A stretch of 64,000 nucleotides of DNA from Pseudomonas fluorescens NCIMB 11764 (GCF_000293885.2 NZ_CP010945.1:4050001-4114000), one strand, 5' to 3'. Numbered from the stretch's first letter, positions 28,526-37,088 are shown. Notes: a model not told the origin generated them from the letters alone. Program-made: numbers and translations.

Positions 28526-28986
28526 ACCTTGGTTCCCTGCTCGATGACCGACTTGATCGCGGCGAGGATCCGCACATGGGTGCCGCAGCGGCACAAGTTG
28601 GGCGCCATGTGGCGACGGATCGTTTCGTCGTCCGGCTGAGGGTTGGTCTCTAACAAAGCCTGTGCCCGTACAATCATCCCCGCGATGCAATAACCGCACT
28701 GGGCCGCCTGGACGTCGATAAACGCTTTTTGCAACGGTCCCGGTTGGTCGGCGCTGCCCAGACTCTCCACGGTACGCACTGATTTTCCCGCCAGCGCACC
28801 GCACGGTGTCAGGCATGAAAAAACCGGTTTGTCGTTCACCAAGACCGTGCATGCGCCGCATTGACCCAAGCCGCAGCCGTATTTAGCGCCATTGAGCCCC
28901 ACCTGGTTGCGCAAGGCATACAGCAGCGGCATGTCTTCCGGGATGTCCAGTTCATGAGTCTTGCCGTTGATGTCGAGTGTGATCAC
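28522..28986 (-). CDS. 2Fe-2S subunit of molybdenum hydroxylase
   Basis: 154 residues. The plant-type ferredoxin cluster ligands are CGLGQCGACTVLV plus a downstream FSCLTPC. The second cluster ligands are QCGYCIAGM and NLCRCGTH. This four-motif set is diagnostic of the small subunit of xanthine-dehydrogenase-type enzymes such as IorA and NicA. There is no FAD subunit in the cluster; electrons should pass to the cytochrome c encoded just upstream. It overlaps both neighbours by four bases (ATGA), giving a tightly coupled three-gene operon. Confidence 0.95.
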   Translation of the reverse strand: MITLDINGKTHELDIPEDMPLLYALRNQVGLNGAKYGCGLGQCGACTVLVNDKPVFSCLTPCGALAGKSVRTVESLGSADQPGPLQKAFIDVQAAQCGYCIAGMIVRAQALLETNPQPDDETIRRHMAPNLCRCGTHVRILAAIKSVIEQGTKV

Positions 28987-30257
28987 GGTTGCTGCTCCTG
29001 TGCCCGAATGCTCTTGATAGTGTTCTCCAAGTCCTTCCAGGGCCTGGTCGCGCAGCTCTCGTTGCGCAGATACCGGGCAATTGCAGCCACGTCGGCATCG
29101 TCCAGGCTATGGGCGAAGGCCGGCATGTAGTGGCTCGCAGCGGCGGTGGACATCGGAATGCCCTGCAGGATGGTCTGGATCAAATTGCGTGGCGATTCGG
29201 CCGTCACTGCCGAAGTGCTGGCCAGAGCAGGTCTTGATTCAATGACACGCATCGGTGCGGCACTGCCGTGGCAGCTTGCACAGGCACCTTCGAACAACGA
29301 GGCGCCCGCAAGCGCCACGGCATCGGGCTTGGGCTCAGAGATGCAGGGCGGCAATGGCGCCTCCGAAGAGGTTTTTTTCAGGTCGAGAATGTACTGCGCA
29401 ATGGCATGGGCATCTTCTGCTGGCATCTGCGCGATGCTCAGGCTGACCGGTAACATCGGGCCTGCCGCTGCGCCATGTCCTTCGGCGACCTCGCCCGTCA
29501 GGTAGGCGACTAACTGGTCTTCATTCCAGGGATGTTCCGCCGTGGCCATTCCGCGCAGGGCAGGTGCCGTCCAGCCATCAACGACACCACCGTTGAACAG
29601 CTCGCTGCTTTTCTCCCCGCCAATCAGATTCAGCGGCGAATGGCAGGACGAGCAGTGCCCGGCGCCTTCGACCAGATAGCGTCCACGGTTCCAGAGCGCT
29701 GAGCGGTCTGGCAGTGGTTGCAGCGGCTCACCATGCAGGAACAACAGGTTCCAGAAAGACACCAGCGGACGGAAGTTCATGGGGAAAATCATGTGGTTTT
29801 CAGGGGCGGTGTATTTCACCGGATCCACGCTCATCAGGAAGGCGTAGGCATCCGCGATATCGGCATCGCTCATCTTTCGGTAATGCACATAGGGAAAGGC
29901 CGGATAGAGAAAATGGCCGTCGCGCGCGATGCCTTCGCGCATAGCCCGCTCAAAGGCGTCCAGCGACCACTCGCCGATACCGGTTTCCCGGTCCGGGGTG
30001 ATGTTGGTGGTGAAGAGTGTTCCGAAGGGCGTTATCAGCGGCAAACCACCCGCCATGTAAGCACCCCCTGGTCGCGTGTGGCAGACCGCGCAGTCTCCCG
30101 CTTCGACAACGCGTCGGCCCCTGTCCATGGATTCGCGGCCTGCACTCTGATGCTGACTGGCGACGGGAATTTCCGGCCTCCACATCATCCAGAAGGCGAA
30201 CCCTGTCCCCACGATGCCGATTGCCAGAATGGCACCGATGATCGTCTTGCGCTTCAT
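28983..30257 (-). CDS. Triheme cytochrome c, electron acceptor of the molybdenum hydroxylase
   Basis: 424 residues with an N-terminal membrane anchor or uncleaved signal (IIGAILAIGIVGTGFAFWMMW). Three CxxCH heme-binding motifs follow: CAVCH (about residue 57), CSSCH (about 205) and CASCH (about 325). The arrangement matches the AdhB-like cytochrome subunits that partner IorAB/NicAB-type hydroxylases and pass electrons to the terminal oxidases. It is the first gene of the minus-strand operon, with 240 bases separating it from the divergent LysR at 30498. A periplasmic, respiratory-chain-linked oxidation is therefore likely. Confidence 0.93.
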   Translation of the reverse strand: MKRKTIIGAILAIGIVGTGFAFWMMWRPEIPVASQHQSAGRESMDRGRRVVEAGDCAVCHTRPGGAYMAGGLPLITPFGTLFTTNITPDRETGIGEWSLDAFERAMREGIARDGHFLYPAFPYVHYRKMSDADIADAYAFLMSVDPVKYTAPENHMIFPMNFRPLVSFWNLLFLHGEPLQPLPDRSALWNRGRYLVEGAGHCSSCHSPLNLIGGEKSSELFNGGVVDGWTAPALRGMATAEHPWNEDQLVAYLTGEVAEGHGAAAGPMLPVSLSIAQMPAEDAHAIAQYILDLKKTSSEAPLPPCISEPKPDAVALAGASLFEGACASCHGSAAPMRVIESRPALASTSAVTAESPRNLIQTILQGIPMSTAAASHYMPAFAHSLDDADVAAIARYLRNESCATRPWKDLENTIKSIRAQEQQP

Positions 30258-30387
30258 CGCCTTACCTCGCCTGAGTTAACGACAGATTTTTCAATCCGCC
30301 GCTTGCGATTGGCCTACGGCGACTTCTGAAGGGTGAGCTTAGAGAGGGCGGTTGTGATGGAGTACCCCACCAAGGCGCAACGCTACT

Positions 30388-30427
30388 TTGCGCCAGGCGC
30401 AACGACGGCAGAATTAACAACAGTTAA
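30388..30427. promoter_or_regulatory. Two palindromes between the hydroxylase operon and LysR gene
   Basis: TTGCGCCAGGCGCAA (30388-30402) is a perfect 15-base palindrome with another GGCGCAA half-site at 30374-30380. TTAACAACAGTTAA (30414-30427) is a 5-4-5 inverted repeat. Both lie in the 240-base divergent region, at positions suited to LysR binding and promoter overlap. Which protein binds is inferred from position only. Confidence 0.5.
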
Positions 30428-30497
30428 CTCGCGCAGTCCCAGTCGATGTCCAAAGATAGATCCTCAAGGAGCGTACCGATGACATTGAAGGAGGTTC

Positions 30498-31415
30498 ATG
30501 GACAAGCTGCTCGCGCTGAAAATGTTCGTCCAGTCGGTCGACTCCAAGGGCTTTTCGTCTGCCGCCAGACAACTCAATCTGGCCACCTCTTCAGTGACCC
30601 GCATGATCGACAGGCTTGAGGATGACCTCGGTGCCGTGCTGCTTAATCGTACTACCCGGCAAGTCACGTTGACTGATGTCGGTGGTGCTTATTACCTGAA
30701 AACCCGGGATATCCTGAACGCCATGGCGGACGCTGACGAGTCGGTGTCGGATCGGGGAGAAGTCCCGGCAGGCGAGTTGCGTATTTCAGTGCCCGTGGCG
30801 TTTGGACACCGCCTCATCGCCCCCCACATCTGCACGCTTTTAGAGCGTTTCCCTATGCTCATCCTGGACATGACACTGTCCGACGATATCGTCGATTTGC
30901 TCGCCGAACGCATCGATCTATCGATCCGGTTGGGGTCGCCAGCGGCAATGGAAGCGGTGGTCAGTCGCCGCATCGGCAGCTTTCGACGCCGGGTCGTTGC
31001 CAGCGCGGAGTACCTGAATGCGCGAGGATTTCCCGACCAGCCCATGGGCCTTATGCAACACGACTGCATGTGCTTCAGCTATGGCACGTCGCAACAGGTC
31101 TGGACATTTGCCGATAAGGGTCAAGAGACCCGTGTCCCCGTCGATGGGCAATTCAAGAGCAACAATGCCGAGATCTTGCGTGAAGTCGTGCTGGCCGGCA
31201 GCGGGGTGGCGCTGTTGCCGGATTGGCTGGTCGACAATGACATTGACAGCGGTCGCCTGACCGCCTTGTTTGACGCATTTGTCGTCAATCCGAACAGTTC
31301 GAGTTCGGCGATCTCCGCTCTGTACCTGCCCAATCATCGCGGATCGAAACGTATCAATACGTTCATTGATTTCCTGACCGAATTACTCGGTTCAGACAGC
31401 CTTCCCGTGGGGTGA
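30498..31415 (+). CDS. LysR-family regulator, second sister copy
   Basis: 305 residues, the same length as the regulator at 18815 and nearly the same at the N-terminus (MDKLLALKMFVQSVDSKGFS). The effector domain is also shared (ELRISVPVAFGHRLIAPHI, FKSNNAEILREVVLAGSGVALLPDWLVDN). It is divergent from the molybdenum hydroxylase operon and precedes the DsbA/OYE/monooxygenase genes, so it is placed to control both. An AAGGAGG ribosome binding site precedes the ATG. Differences from the 18815 copy cluster in the effector pocket (HICTLLERFPMLIL against HIASFLKRYPQLVL), consistent with altered ligand preference. Confidence 0.93.
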   Translation: MDKLLALKMFVQSVDSKGFSSAARQLNLATSSVTRMIDRLEDDLGAVLLNRTTRQVTLTDVGGAYYLKTRDILNAMADADESVSDRGEVPAGELRISVPVAFGHRLIAPHICTLLERFPMLILDMTLSDDIVDLLAERIDLSIRLGSPAAMEAVVSRRIGSFRRRVVASAEYLNARGFPDQPMGLMQHDCMCFSYGTSQQVWTFADKGQETRVPVDGQFKSNNAEILREVVLAGSGVALLPDWLVDNDIDSGRLTALFDAFVVNPNSSSSAISALYLPNHRGSKRINTFIDFLTELLGSDSLPVG

Positions 31416-31428
31416 TTTCCCCACCTTT

Positions 31429-31444
31429 GCGTTTTGCGAAACGC
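31429..31444. promoter_or_regulatory. Inverted repeat before the DsbA-like gene
   Basis: GCGTTTTGCGAAACGC is a 6-base inverted repeat with a TGCG centre, just after the LysR stop and 84 bases before the DsbA-like start. It may be an operator for the 31528-34499 gene group. The evidence is symmetry and position only. Confidence 0.35.
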
Positions 31445-31527
31445 TGCGTTGTGCAGCCGATGGATTCTCTGACGGGGTCCGGGCACCTACCTTGGGGGTG
31501 TGAAAACATTCAACCATGGAGACCCTC

Positions 31528-32172
31528 ATGAGTGTGCACCCATCCACTATTCACGTGACTTACGACTTCATCTGCCCTTGGTGCTGGATCGGTGAAGAGC
31601 ATCTGGAACGCGCACTGGCCGCTTCGAATTTTTCAACGGATCGCCAGGTTGTTTTCCTGCCTTATCAGTTGAACCCGGACATGCCTGTTCAGGGCATGGA
31701 TCGTAAAACCTATCGCTCTGGCAAATTCGGTAGCTGGGCGCGTAGCCAGGCCATGGATGCTCAGGTTACCCACGCTGGCAGGGCTGTCGGTCTTGAATTC
31801 GATTATGAGCAAATCGAAAAAACCCCCAATACCCTGGCGGGCCATCGCCTGGTATGGCGAGAACAACAGGCGGGCCGAGACGCTTCTTTGCTGGTCAAAG
31901 CCATTTTCAAGGCGTACTTCGGCGAAGGGCGGGACATCGGCGACCTCAATGTGCTCGCGGACATCGCTGCCGAAGCAGGGCTGGACCGCGAAGCAGTTGT
32001 CGACTTTCTCAACACCGATGAAGGCACTGCTGAAGTGTTGAAACTTGAAGCCATGACCAGGACATCCGGTGTGCGCTCGGTTCCGAGTATTCAGATCGCA
32101 GGCGACACGATCAGTGGCGCTCAGCCCATCGAAGTAATGATCCAGATACTGAGACGAAACCAGGCGGCTTGA
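31528..32172 (+). CDS. DsbA-family oxidoreductase, FrnE/HCCA-isomerase-like
   Basis: 214 residues from the ATG at 31528, which has GGAG seven bases upstream; an ATG four codons earlier is also possible. The thioredoxin-fold active site DFICPWCWIGEEHL (about residues 14-27) carries CPWC, as in FrnE proteins. No signal peptide is seen, so it is cytosolic, unlike true DsbA. The family also includes glutathione-dependent 2-hydroxychromene-2-carboxylate isomerase, used in aromatic degradation. The C-terminal VRSVPSIQIAGDTISGAQP with cis-Pro confirms the fold. It is the first of three plus-strand genes with the ene-reductase and monooxygenase. Confidence 0.88.
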   Translation: MSVHPSTIHVTYDFICPWCWIGEEHLERALAASNFSTDRQVVFLPYQLNPDMPVQGMDRKTYRSGKFGSWARSQAMDAQVTHAGRAVGLEFDYEQIEKTPNTLAGHRLVWREQQAGRDASLLVKAIFKAYFGEGRDIGDLNVLADIAAEAGLDREAVVDFLNTDEGTAEVLKLEAMTRTSGVRSVPSIQIAGDTISGAQPIEVMIQILRRNQAA

Positions 32173-32211
32173 GCCGTTTTTTTTCAATCCATAGCCATTC
32201 AGGAATTCATC

Positions 32212-33324
32212 ATGCCCCATCACTTGTTCAGCCCCATCAAACTCGGCCAACTCTCCCTCGATCACCGCGTCGCCATGGCGCCGCTGACGCGCTCCCGGGC
32301 GGGCCAGCCTGGCAACGTACCGACCTCGATGAACGTCGAGTACTACCGTCAGCGGGCCAGCGCGGCGTTGATCATTACCGAGGCTACCCAGATTTCGCAG
32401 CAGGGCCAGGGGTACGCCTGGACGCCCGGCATTCATAGCGCCGAGCAGATTCAGGGCTGGAAAGCGGTCAGCGAAGCCGTGCATGCAGAAGGCGGTCGCA
32501 TTTTCCTGCAGCTATGGCATGTGGGGAGGGTGTCACACCCGGTGTTTCAACCCAACGGCGGCTTGCCTGTGGCACCGACCGCGCAGCCGGTGCCGGGCAA
32601 GACGTTCATCCTGAATGAAAAGGGCGAGGGGGTTTGGGGTGATGTACCGATTCCCCAGGAACTTGATATTCCGGGCATCGAAGCGATCGTTGCCGATTAC
32701 CGCAAGGCGGCTCGCAATGCGCTTCTGGCCGGTATGGACGGTGTGGAAATCCATGCAGGTAACGGCTACTTGCTCGATCAATTCATCAACAGCGCCAGCA
32801 ATCAGCGCAGTGATCGCTACGGTGGAAGCATCGAAAACCGTGCGCGGCTTTTGCTTGAAGTGGTGGAGGCCGTGACCGAAGAAGTCGGTGCCGAACGCGT
32901 CGCCGTTCGCCTGACACCGATGGGGCGCTTCATGGGGATGGACGATGACACCCCGGAACAGACCTTCGGCTACATTGCCTCCCGACTCAACCACTGGAAT
33001 CTCGCCTACCTGCACCTGGTGGAACCGATGATGGTCGGCACCGTGCTCGACGAAAGTAACGATCCACGCTGGGACGCCATCATCAAACAGCTACGCACTG
33101 ACTTCCACGGCGTACTGATGCTGGCGGGTGGTTACACCGGCGAAACGGCCGAACAGGCCATCGCACAGGGGCGTGCCGACCTGATCGCTTTTGGTCGCCC
33201 GTTCATTGCCAACCCCGACTTGCCGGCGCGCCTGCGTGGCCGTAACGAACTCAACCTGGCGGACGGCAGCAGTTTTTTTGGCGGCGACGCCAAGGGCTAC
33301 ATCGACTATCCGGTGTTGGCATAA
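32212..33324 (+). CDS. Old Yellow Enzyme family ene-reductase
   Basis: 370 residues of an FMN-binding TIM barrel. Recognisable parts are FSPIKLGQLSLDHRVAMAPLTRSRA, LQLWHVGRVSHP, and GVEIHAGNGYLLDQF with the His/Asn pair that binds the carbonyl of the substrate. Also present are YGGSIENRARLLLEV and GRPFIANPDLP. This is the NemA/XenB class, which reduces activated C=C bonds or nitro groups with NAD(P)H. It starts 39 bases after the DsbA-like gene and ends 38 bases before the monooxygenase, so it is probably in one operon. It may reduce an unsaturated intermediate after ring hydroxylation. Confidence 0.93.
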   Translation: MPHHLFSPIKLGQLSLDHRVAMAPLTRSRAGQPGNVPTSMNVEYYRQRASAALIITEATQISQQGQGYAWTPGIHSAEQIQGWKAVSEAVHAEGGRIFLQLWHVGRVSHPVFQPNGGLPVAPTAQPVPGKTFILNEKGEGVWGDVPIPQELDIPGIEAIVADYRKAARNALLAGMDGVEIHAGNGYLLDQFINSASNQRSDRYGGSIENRARLLLEVVEAVTEEVGAERVAVRLTPMGRFMGMDDDTPEQTFGYIASRLNHWNLAYLHLVEPMMVGTVLDESNDPRWDAIIKQLRTDFHGVLMLAGGYTGETAEQAIAQGRADLIAFGRPFIANPDLPARLRGRNELNLADGSSFFGGDAKGYIDYPVLA

Positions 33325-33362
33325 CGCAACGTGGGAATCACCAGGCTACGAGGAGAAAGGTA

Positions 33363-34499
33363 ATGAAGAGTGCAGACGTTCCGAAGGCCCTGGTCATTGG
33401 TGGTTCCCTGGGAGGGCTGTTCGCCGCCACGGCGTTGCGTGCGATTGGCTGGCACGTCGATATTTTCGAACGTTCCCCCGCGGCGATGGACAGCCGTGGC
33501 GGAGGCATTGTCCTGCAAGCGGATGTCTTGCAGCATTTTCGCTATTCGGGCATCAAACATACCCATGCGCTCGGGGTCCGGTCCCATGATCGCCTGTATC
33601 TGGATCGGGCCGGCACCGTCGTGCACAAGGAGTCGATGCCGCAAACCCAGACGTCCTGGAACACGCTGTACAACGCATTGTTCTCTGCGTTCCCTGCCGA
33701 GCACTATCACCGGGGTAAAACGCTGGTTGATCTGGTTCAAAACGAGCAACGCGTGACCGCGATGTTTGAAAATGGCAGCAGTGCCGAGGGCGACGTGTTG
33801 ATCGGCGCCGATGGGGCAGGGTCGACTGTGCGAAGTCTGGTGTTGCCGGGGGCCGGGTATTCCTATTCAGGCTATGTGGTCTGGCGTGGATTAGTCGATG
33901 AAGACGGACTTCCAGACTTCGCCAAGGCACAAATCTACGAGGACTTTGTGTTTCAGCAGGACCCCGAATCGTTGATGCTGGAATACATGGTGCCGGGCCT
34001 GAACGGCTCGGTTGATCCCGGCGAGCGACGGTTCAACTGGCTCTGGTATTTGAAGGCTGCGCAGGGCGCAGAATTAGACGCTGTGCTCACCGATAACAAG
34101 GGCCATCGGCGTAGCCACTCCATTCCTCCGGGCGCCTTGGCAATGGAGCAGGAGGCTTACATCAGGAAAATGGGTGAGCAGCAGGCGAATCCGGCGTTTC
34201 GTGAACTGATTCGCCAGACCAAGGATATTTTCGTGCAGGCGATCCTTGATCTCAACGTCCCTCGAATGGTGTTTGGCCGCGTGCTGTTGACGGGTGACGC
34301 TGCTTTTGTGCCGCGCCCTCACACGGCCGGAAGCACGGCCAAGGCGGCCCGCAATGCACTGGCCCTGGCTCAAGCGATCGACGACATAGGCGACATCGAC
34401 AGAGCCCTTCTGGCCTGGCAGCAACTGCAACTGGCAGAAGGCAAACGCATGGGGGACTGGGGTGTGAGCATGGGCAACCGGATCATGGGCATCAGCTGA
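33363..34499 (+). CDS. FAD-dependent monooxygenase, paralogue of the 21307 gene
   Basis: 378 residues. The FAD fold VIGGSLGGLFAATALRAIGWHVDIFER, the middle motif VLIGADGAGSTVRSL and the GRVLLTGDAAFVPRPHTAGSTAKAARNA segment closely track the enzyme at 21307, including YSGYVVWRGLVDE. It is 28 residues shorter. The family performs NAD(P)H-dependent aromatic hydroxylation; DHPH-like enzymes act on hydroxylated pyridines. It forms the third gene of the 31528 operon and is followed by the third sister LysR. No VOC gene accompanies this copy. Confidence 0.88.
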   Translation: MKSADVPKALVIGGSLGGLFAATALRAIGWHVDIFERSPAAMDSRGGGIVLQADVLQHFRYSGIKHTHALGVRSHDRLYLDRAGTVVHKESMPQTQTSWNTLYNALFSAFPAEHYHRGKTLVDLVQNEQRVTAMFENGSSAEGDVLIGADGAGSTVRSLVLPGAGYSYSGYVVWRGLVDEDGLPDFAKAQIYEDFVFQQDPESLMLEYMVPGLNGSVDPGERRFNWLWYLKAAQGAELDAVLTDNKGHRRSHSIPPGALAMEQEAYIRKMGEQQANPAFRELIRQTKDIFVQAILDLNVPRMVFGRVLLTGDAAFVPRPHTAGSTAKAARNALALAQAIDDIGDIDRALLAWQQLQLAEGKRMGDWGVSMGNRIMGIS

Positions 34500-34621
34500 C
34501 CCGGATTGGGCATTGAGCATTTCGCTGCAGTGAGTCCCGGGGTTGAGCACAGCCATGCAAGACACCCCGGGCCGGGTCATGCATAGTCATCACTATTACT
34601 TTTCGATCCTGGACTTCGCTT

Positions 34622-35521
34622 ATGGACAAGTTGCTGGCGCTGAAAATGTTTGTCGAAACGGTCCGCTGTGGTGGTTACTCGGCAGCCGCGCGCAAGCTCG
34701 GCATCTCCACTTCGTCAGTGACGCGGCAGGTCGCGGGGCTGGAAAGTGAGTTGGGCGCCAGCCTGCTCAACCGCACCACGCGCAACACGAGTGTCACGGT
34801 GGCGGGGCAGAGCTATTTCGACAAGGCAGTGGCGATCCTCGAAGCCATCGATGAAGCCGACGCCGTCGTTGCCGACCGTGGCAGCGAAGCCCAAGGGCGT
34901 TTACGGGCCAGCGTTCCAGTGGAATTCGGCCGGCGTATCATCGCTCCCCATTTGAGCCGGCTGCTCGATCGCCATCCGGGCCTGGAGATCAGCCTCTCGC
35001 TGAGTGACGAGGTCAGTGACCTGCTCAGCGAGCAGATCGATGTGTCGGTGCGTCTCGGTTCATCGGTCGTCAGTGATGACATCGTCAGCAAGAAGGTGGG
35101 TGATTTCCAGCGTTGGGTGGTGGCGAGTCCCGACTACCTGATGCGCACCGGACTGCCCCATCACCCTCGTGATTTGCTGGAGCATCAATGCTTGCGGTTT
35201 GATTACCGCATGGGTCACCACAATTGGACATTCCAGGGCGATGAAGAAATCATCCGCTTGAATGTGCAGGGAAGACTGCAAAGCAACAATGCCGACATCC
35301 TGCGGGAGGCCGCCTTGGCGGGTGGCGGGGTGACGCTGTTGGCCGATTGGCTGGTGCGTGACGATGTTGGCGCCGGTCGGCTGACTCGCGTGCTGGAGCA
35401 GTATGAAGTCAACCCAGGGAGTGCGAGCACCTGCATCAACGCGCTGTATCTGCCCAACCATCGCGGCTCCAGTCGCATCAATGTGTTCATTGAATTTCTG
35501 CAGGAAATACTCGCCCCCTGA
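34622..35521 (+). CDS. LysR-family regulator, third and more divergent sister copy
   Basis: 299 residues again beginning MDKLLALKMFVETV, with the HTH YSAAARKLGISTSSVTRQV. It ends ALYLPNHRGSSRINVFIEF like the copies at 18815 and 30498. The effector domain has diverged (GHHNWTFQGDEEIIRLNVQG). It is convergent with the aldehyde dehydrogenase gene (30 bases between the stops) and follows the monooxygenase by 122 bases. It is likely a regulator of one module of the same catabolic cluster; its exact target is open. Confidence 0.92.
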   Translation: MDKLLALKMFVETVRCGGYSAAARKLGISTSSVTRQVAGLESELGASLLNRTTRNTSVTVAGQSYFDKAVAILEAIDEADAVVADRGSEAQGRLRASVPVEFGRRIIAPHLSRLLDRHPGLEISLSLSDEVSDLLSEQIDVSVRLGSSVVSDDIVSKKVGDFQRWVVASPDYLMRTGLPHHPRDLLEHQCLRFDYRMGHHNWTFQGDEEIIRLNVQGRLQSNNADILREAALAGGGVTLLADWLVRDDVGAGRLTRVLEQYEVNPGSASTCINALYLPNHRGSSRINVFIEFLQEILAP

Positions 35522-35551
35522 GCACGTTGTCATTGGCGTCAAATCAGCGAT

Positions 35552-36979
35552 TTATGGGGCGGTAAACGTGACCAATGTCTTGGGCTCCAGATACGCGCTC
35601 ATCCCCCACCGGCCCATTTCCCGCCCAAGGCCTGAATGCTTGAAACCACCGAAGGGGGCACGCGGTTCGTGGGCCAGGGTGTTGATGAGCACACGTCCCG
35701 AATCGATCTGAAGGGCGATATTCACACAGCGTTCGTGGCTCTTTCCCAGCACCAGGGCGCTCAGCCCATAGTCCGTATCGTTAGCAATGCTGATCGCATC
35801 GGCATCATCCTCGTAGGGGATGATCGTCAGCACGGGGCCGAAGATTTCCTCACGAGCAATGCGCATCCGGTTGTTGGCATCAGTGAAGATCGTCGGCTTC
35901 ACGAACCATCCGGCGTGCAAGCCTTCCGGGCGACCTTCGCCACCCGCCAGCAACCGCGCGCCTTCTTCCTGGCCGCTACGGATGTAGCGCTGCACCCGTT
36001 CCCATTGTTTCTGGCTCACCATTGGGCCAATGTCGGTGTCGGCGTTGCGTGGATCACCCGACTGGATCTGTGAGACGCACGCCTTCGCAACCCTCTCGAA
36101 CTCTGCCAACCGTCGGCGCGGCACAAGGATGCGAGTGCCCGCGATGCAAGCCTGGCCGCTGTTGAGAAATCCGGCTTGCAGCACCATTGGCATGACCGCC
36201 TGGAAATCCGCATCGTCAAGCACCACGGTGGGCGACTTGCCGCCCAGTTCGAGCGTCACGCGCTTCATGGTGTCGGCGCCGGTTCTTACCAGATGCTGAC
36301 CGACAGCGGACGAACCCGTGAACGAGAGCTTGGCGACGTCGGGATGCCGGGCGATTTCCTCGCCAACCACATCGCCCCGCCCGTTGATGATATTGAATAC
36401 ACCCGGTGGCAGCCCCGCTTCGTGCAACGCCCTGATCACGACCTGTGTCTGTAACGCACTCATCTCGCTGGGCTTGATGACGGTGGTGCAGCCTGCCGCC
36501 AGCGCGGTGGCCAGCTTGTTGCAGATGAAGCCCGCATTGCTGTTCCAGGGCGTGATCAGACCCGTAACGCCCACGGGCGTCAGAATGACCTTGGCCATGC
36601 CGACCTGTTCTTCGAAATCGAACGCCTTCAGCGCATCGATCGCTTGCGCAATCACATCCATCGGGTAAGTCGCCATCCAGCGCCCGCGAACCGCAGGCGC
36701 GCCGTATTCCACGAGGATGGCTTCCAGCAGTTCTTCCTCTCTTGTCGCCATGGCCCGGTGCATGCGTTCCAGTGCCGCAATGCGCTCCTCCCGACGGGTG
36801 CGAGACCAGGCCGGAAATGCGGCCTTGGCGGCTGCGATGGCACGTTGTGCGTCCAGTGCATCGCCCAGCCGAACCTGACCGATGACTTGCTCGGTGCTCG
36901 GGTTATGGAGGTCGAACCATTCCTGACCGTGCGGTATGACGAACTCGCCGTTGATGTAGATGTGTTCAATGCGCTGCAT
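35552..36979 (-). CDS. NAD(P)-dependent aldehyde dehydrogenase
   Basis: 475 residues of the ALDH superfamily. It has the oxyanion Asn in TPWNSNAG, the cofactor motif FTGSSAVGQHLV, the general-base Glu in VTLELGGKSPTVV and the nucleophilic Cys in NSGQACIAGTR. The C-terminal GGFKHSGLGREMGRWG is typical. The length is normal. It is divergent from the LysR at 37089 with a palindromic promoter region, and so is probably under its control. In this cluster it may oxidise an aldehyde to a carboxylic acid after ring opening; the substrate is not known. Confidence 0.93.
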   Translation of the reverse strand: MQRIEHIYINGEFVIPHGQEWFDLHNPSTEQVIGQVRLGDALDAQRAIAAAKAAFPAWSRTRREERIAALERMHRAMATREEELLEAILVEYGAPAVRGRWMATYPMDVIAQAIDALKAFDFEEQVGMAKVILTPVGVTGLITPWNSNAGFICNKLATALAAGCTTVIKPSEMSALQTQVVIRALHEAGLPPGVFNIINGRGDVVGEEIARHPDVAKLSFTGSSAVGQHLVRTGADTMKRVTLELGGKSPTVVLDDADFQAVMPMVLQAGFLNSGQACIAGTRILVPRRRLAEFERVAKACVSQIQSGDPRNADTDIGPMVSQKQWERVQRYIRSGQEEGARLLAGGEGRPEGLHAGWFVKPTIFTDANNRMRIAREEIFGPVLTIIPYEDDADAISIANDTDYGLSALVLGKSHERCVNIALQIDSGRVLINTLAHEPRAPFGGFKHSGLGREMGRWGMSAYLEPKTLVTFTAP

Positions 36980-37040
36980 GGCGATTCCTCGTTCAAATGA
37001 GCCTTTGTGCAGCGAAGTCTATGAGGGGCTTATTGTTCCG

Positions 37041-37061
37041 ATAAGCTATCCTTTTGCTTAT
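37041..37061. promoter_or_regulatory. Inverted repeat between aldehyde dehydrogenase and LysR genes
   Basis: ATAAGC (37041-37046) and GCTTAT (37056-37061) form an inverted repeat with a nine-base centre. A further GCTTAT occurs at 37028-37033. It lies midway in the 109-base divergent gap and fits a LysR-type site controlling both genes. No biochemical evidence is implied. Confidence 0.45.
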
Positions 37062-37088
37062 GTAGCATCCGTATTTTCAGGACAATCC

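Noticed and set aside
28526..28861. 112-residue N-terminal extension of the Mo-subunit reading frame
   Set aside because: It is the shadow of the 2Fe-2S gene in another frame; the Tat-like signal begins at the ATG of 28525.
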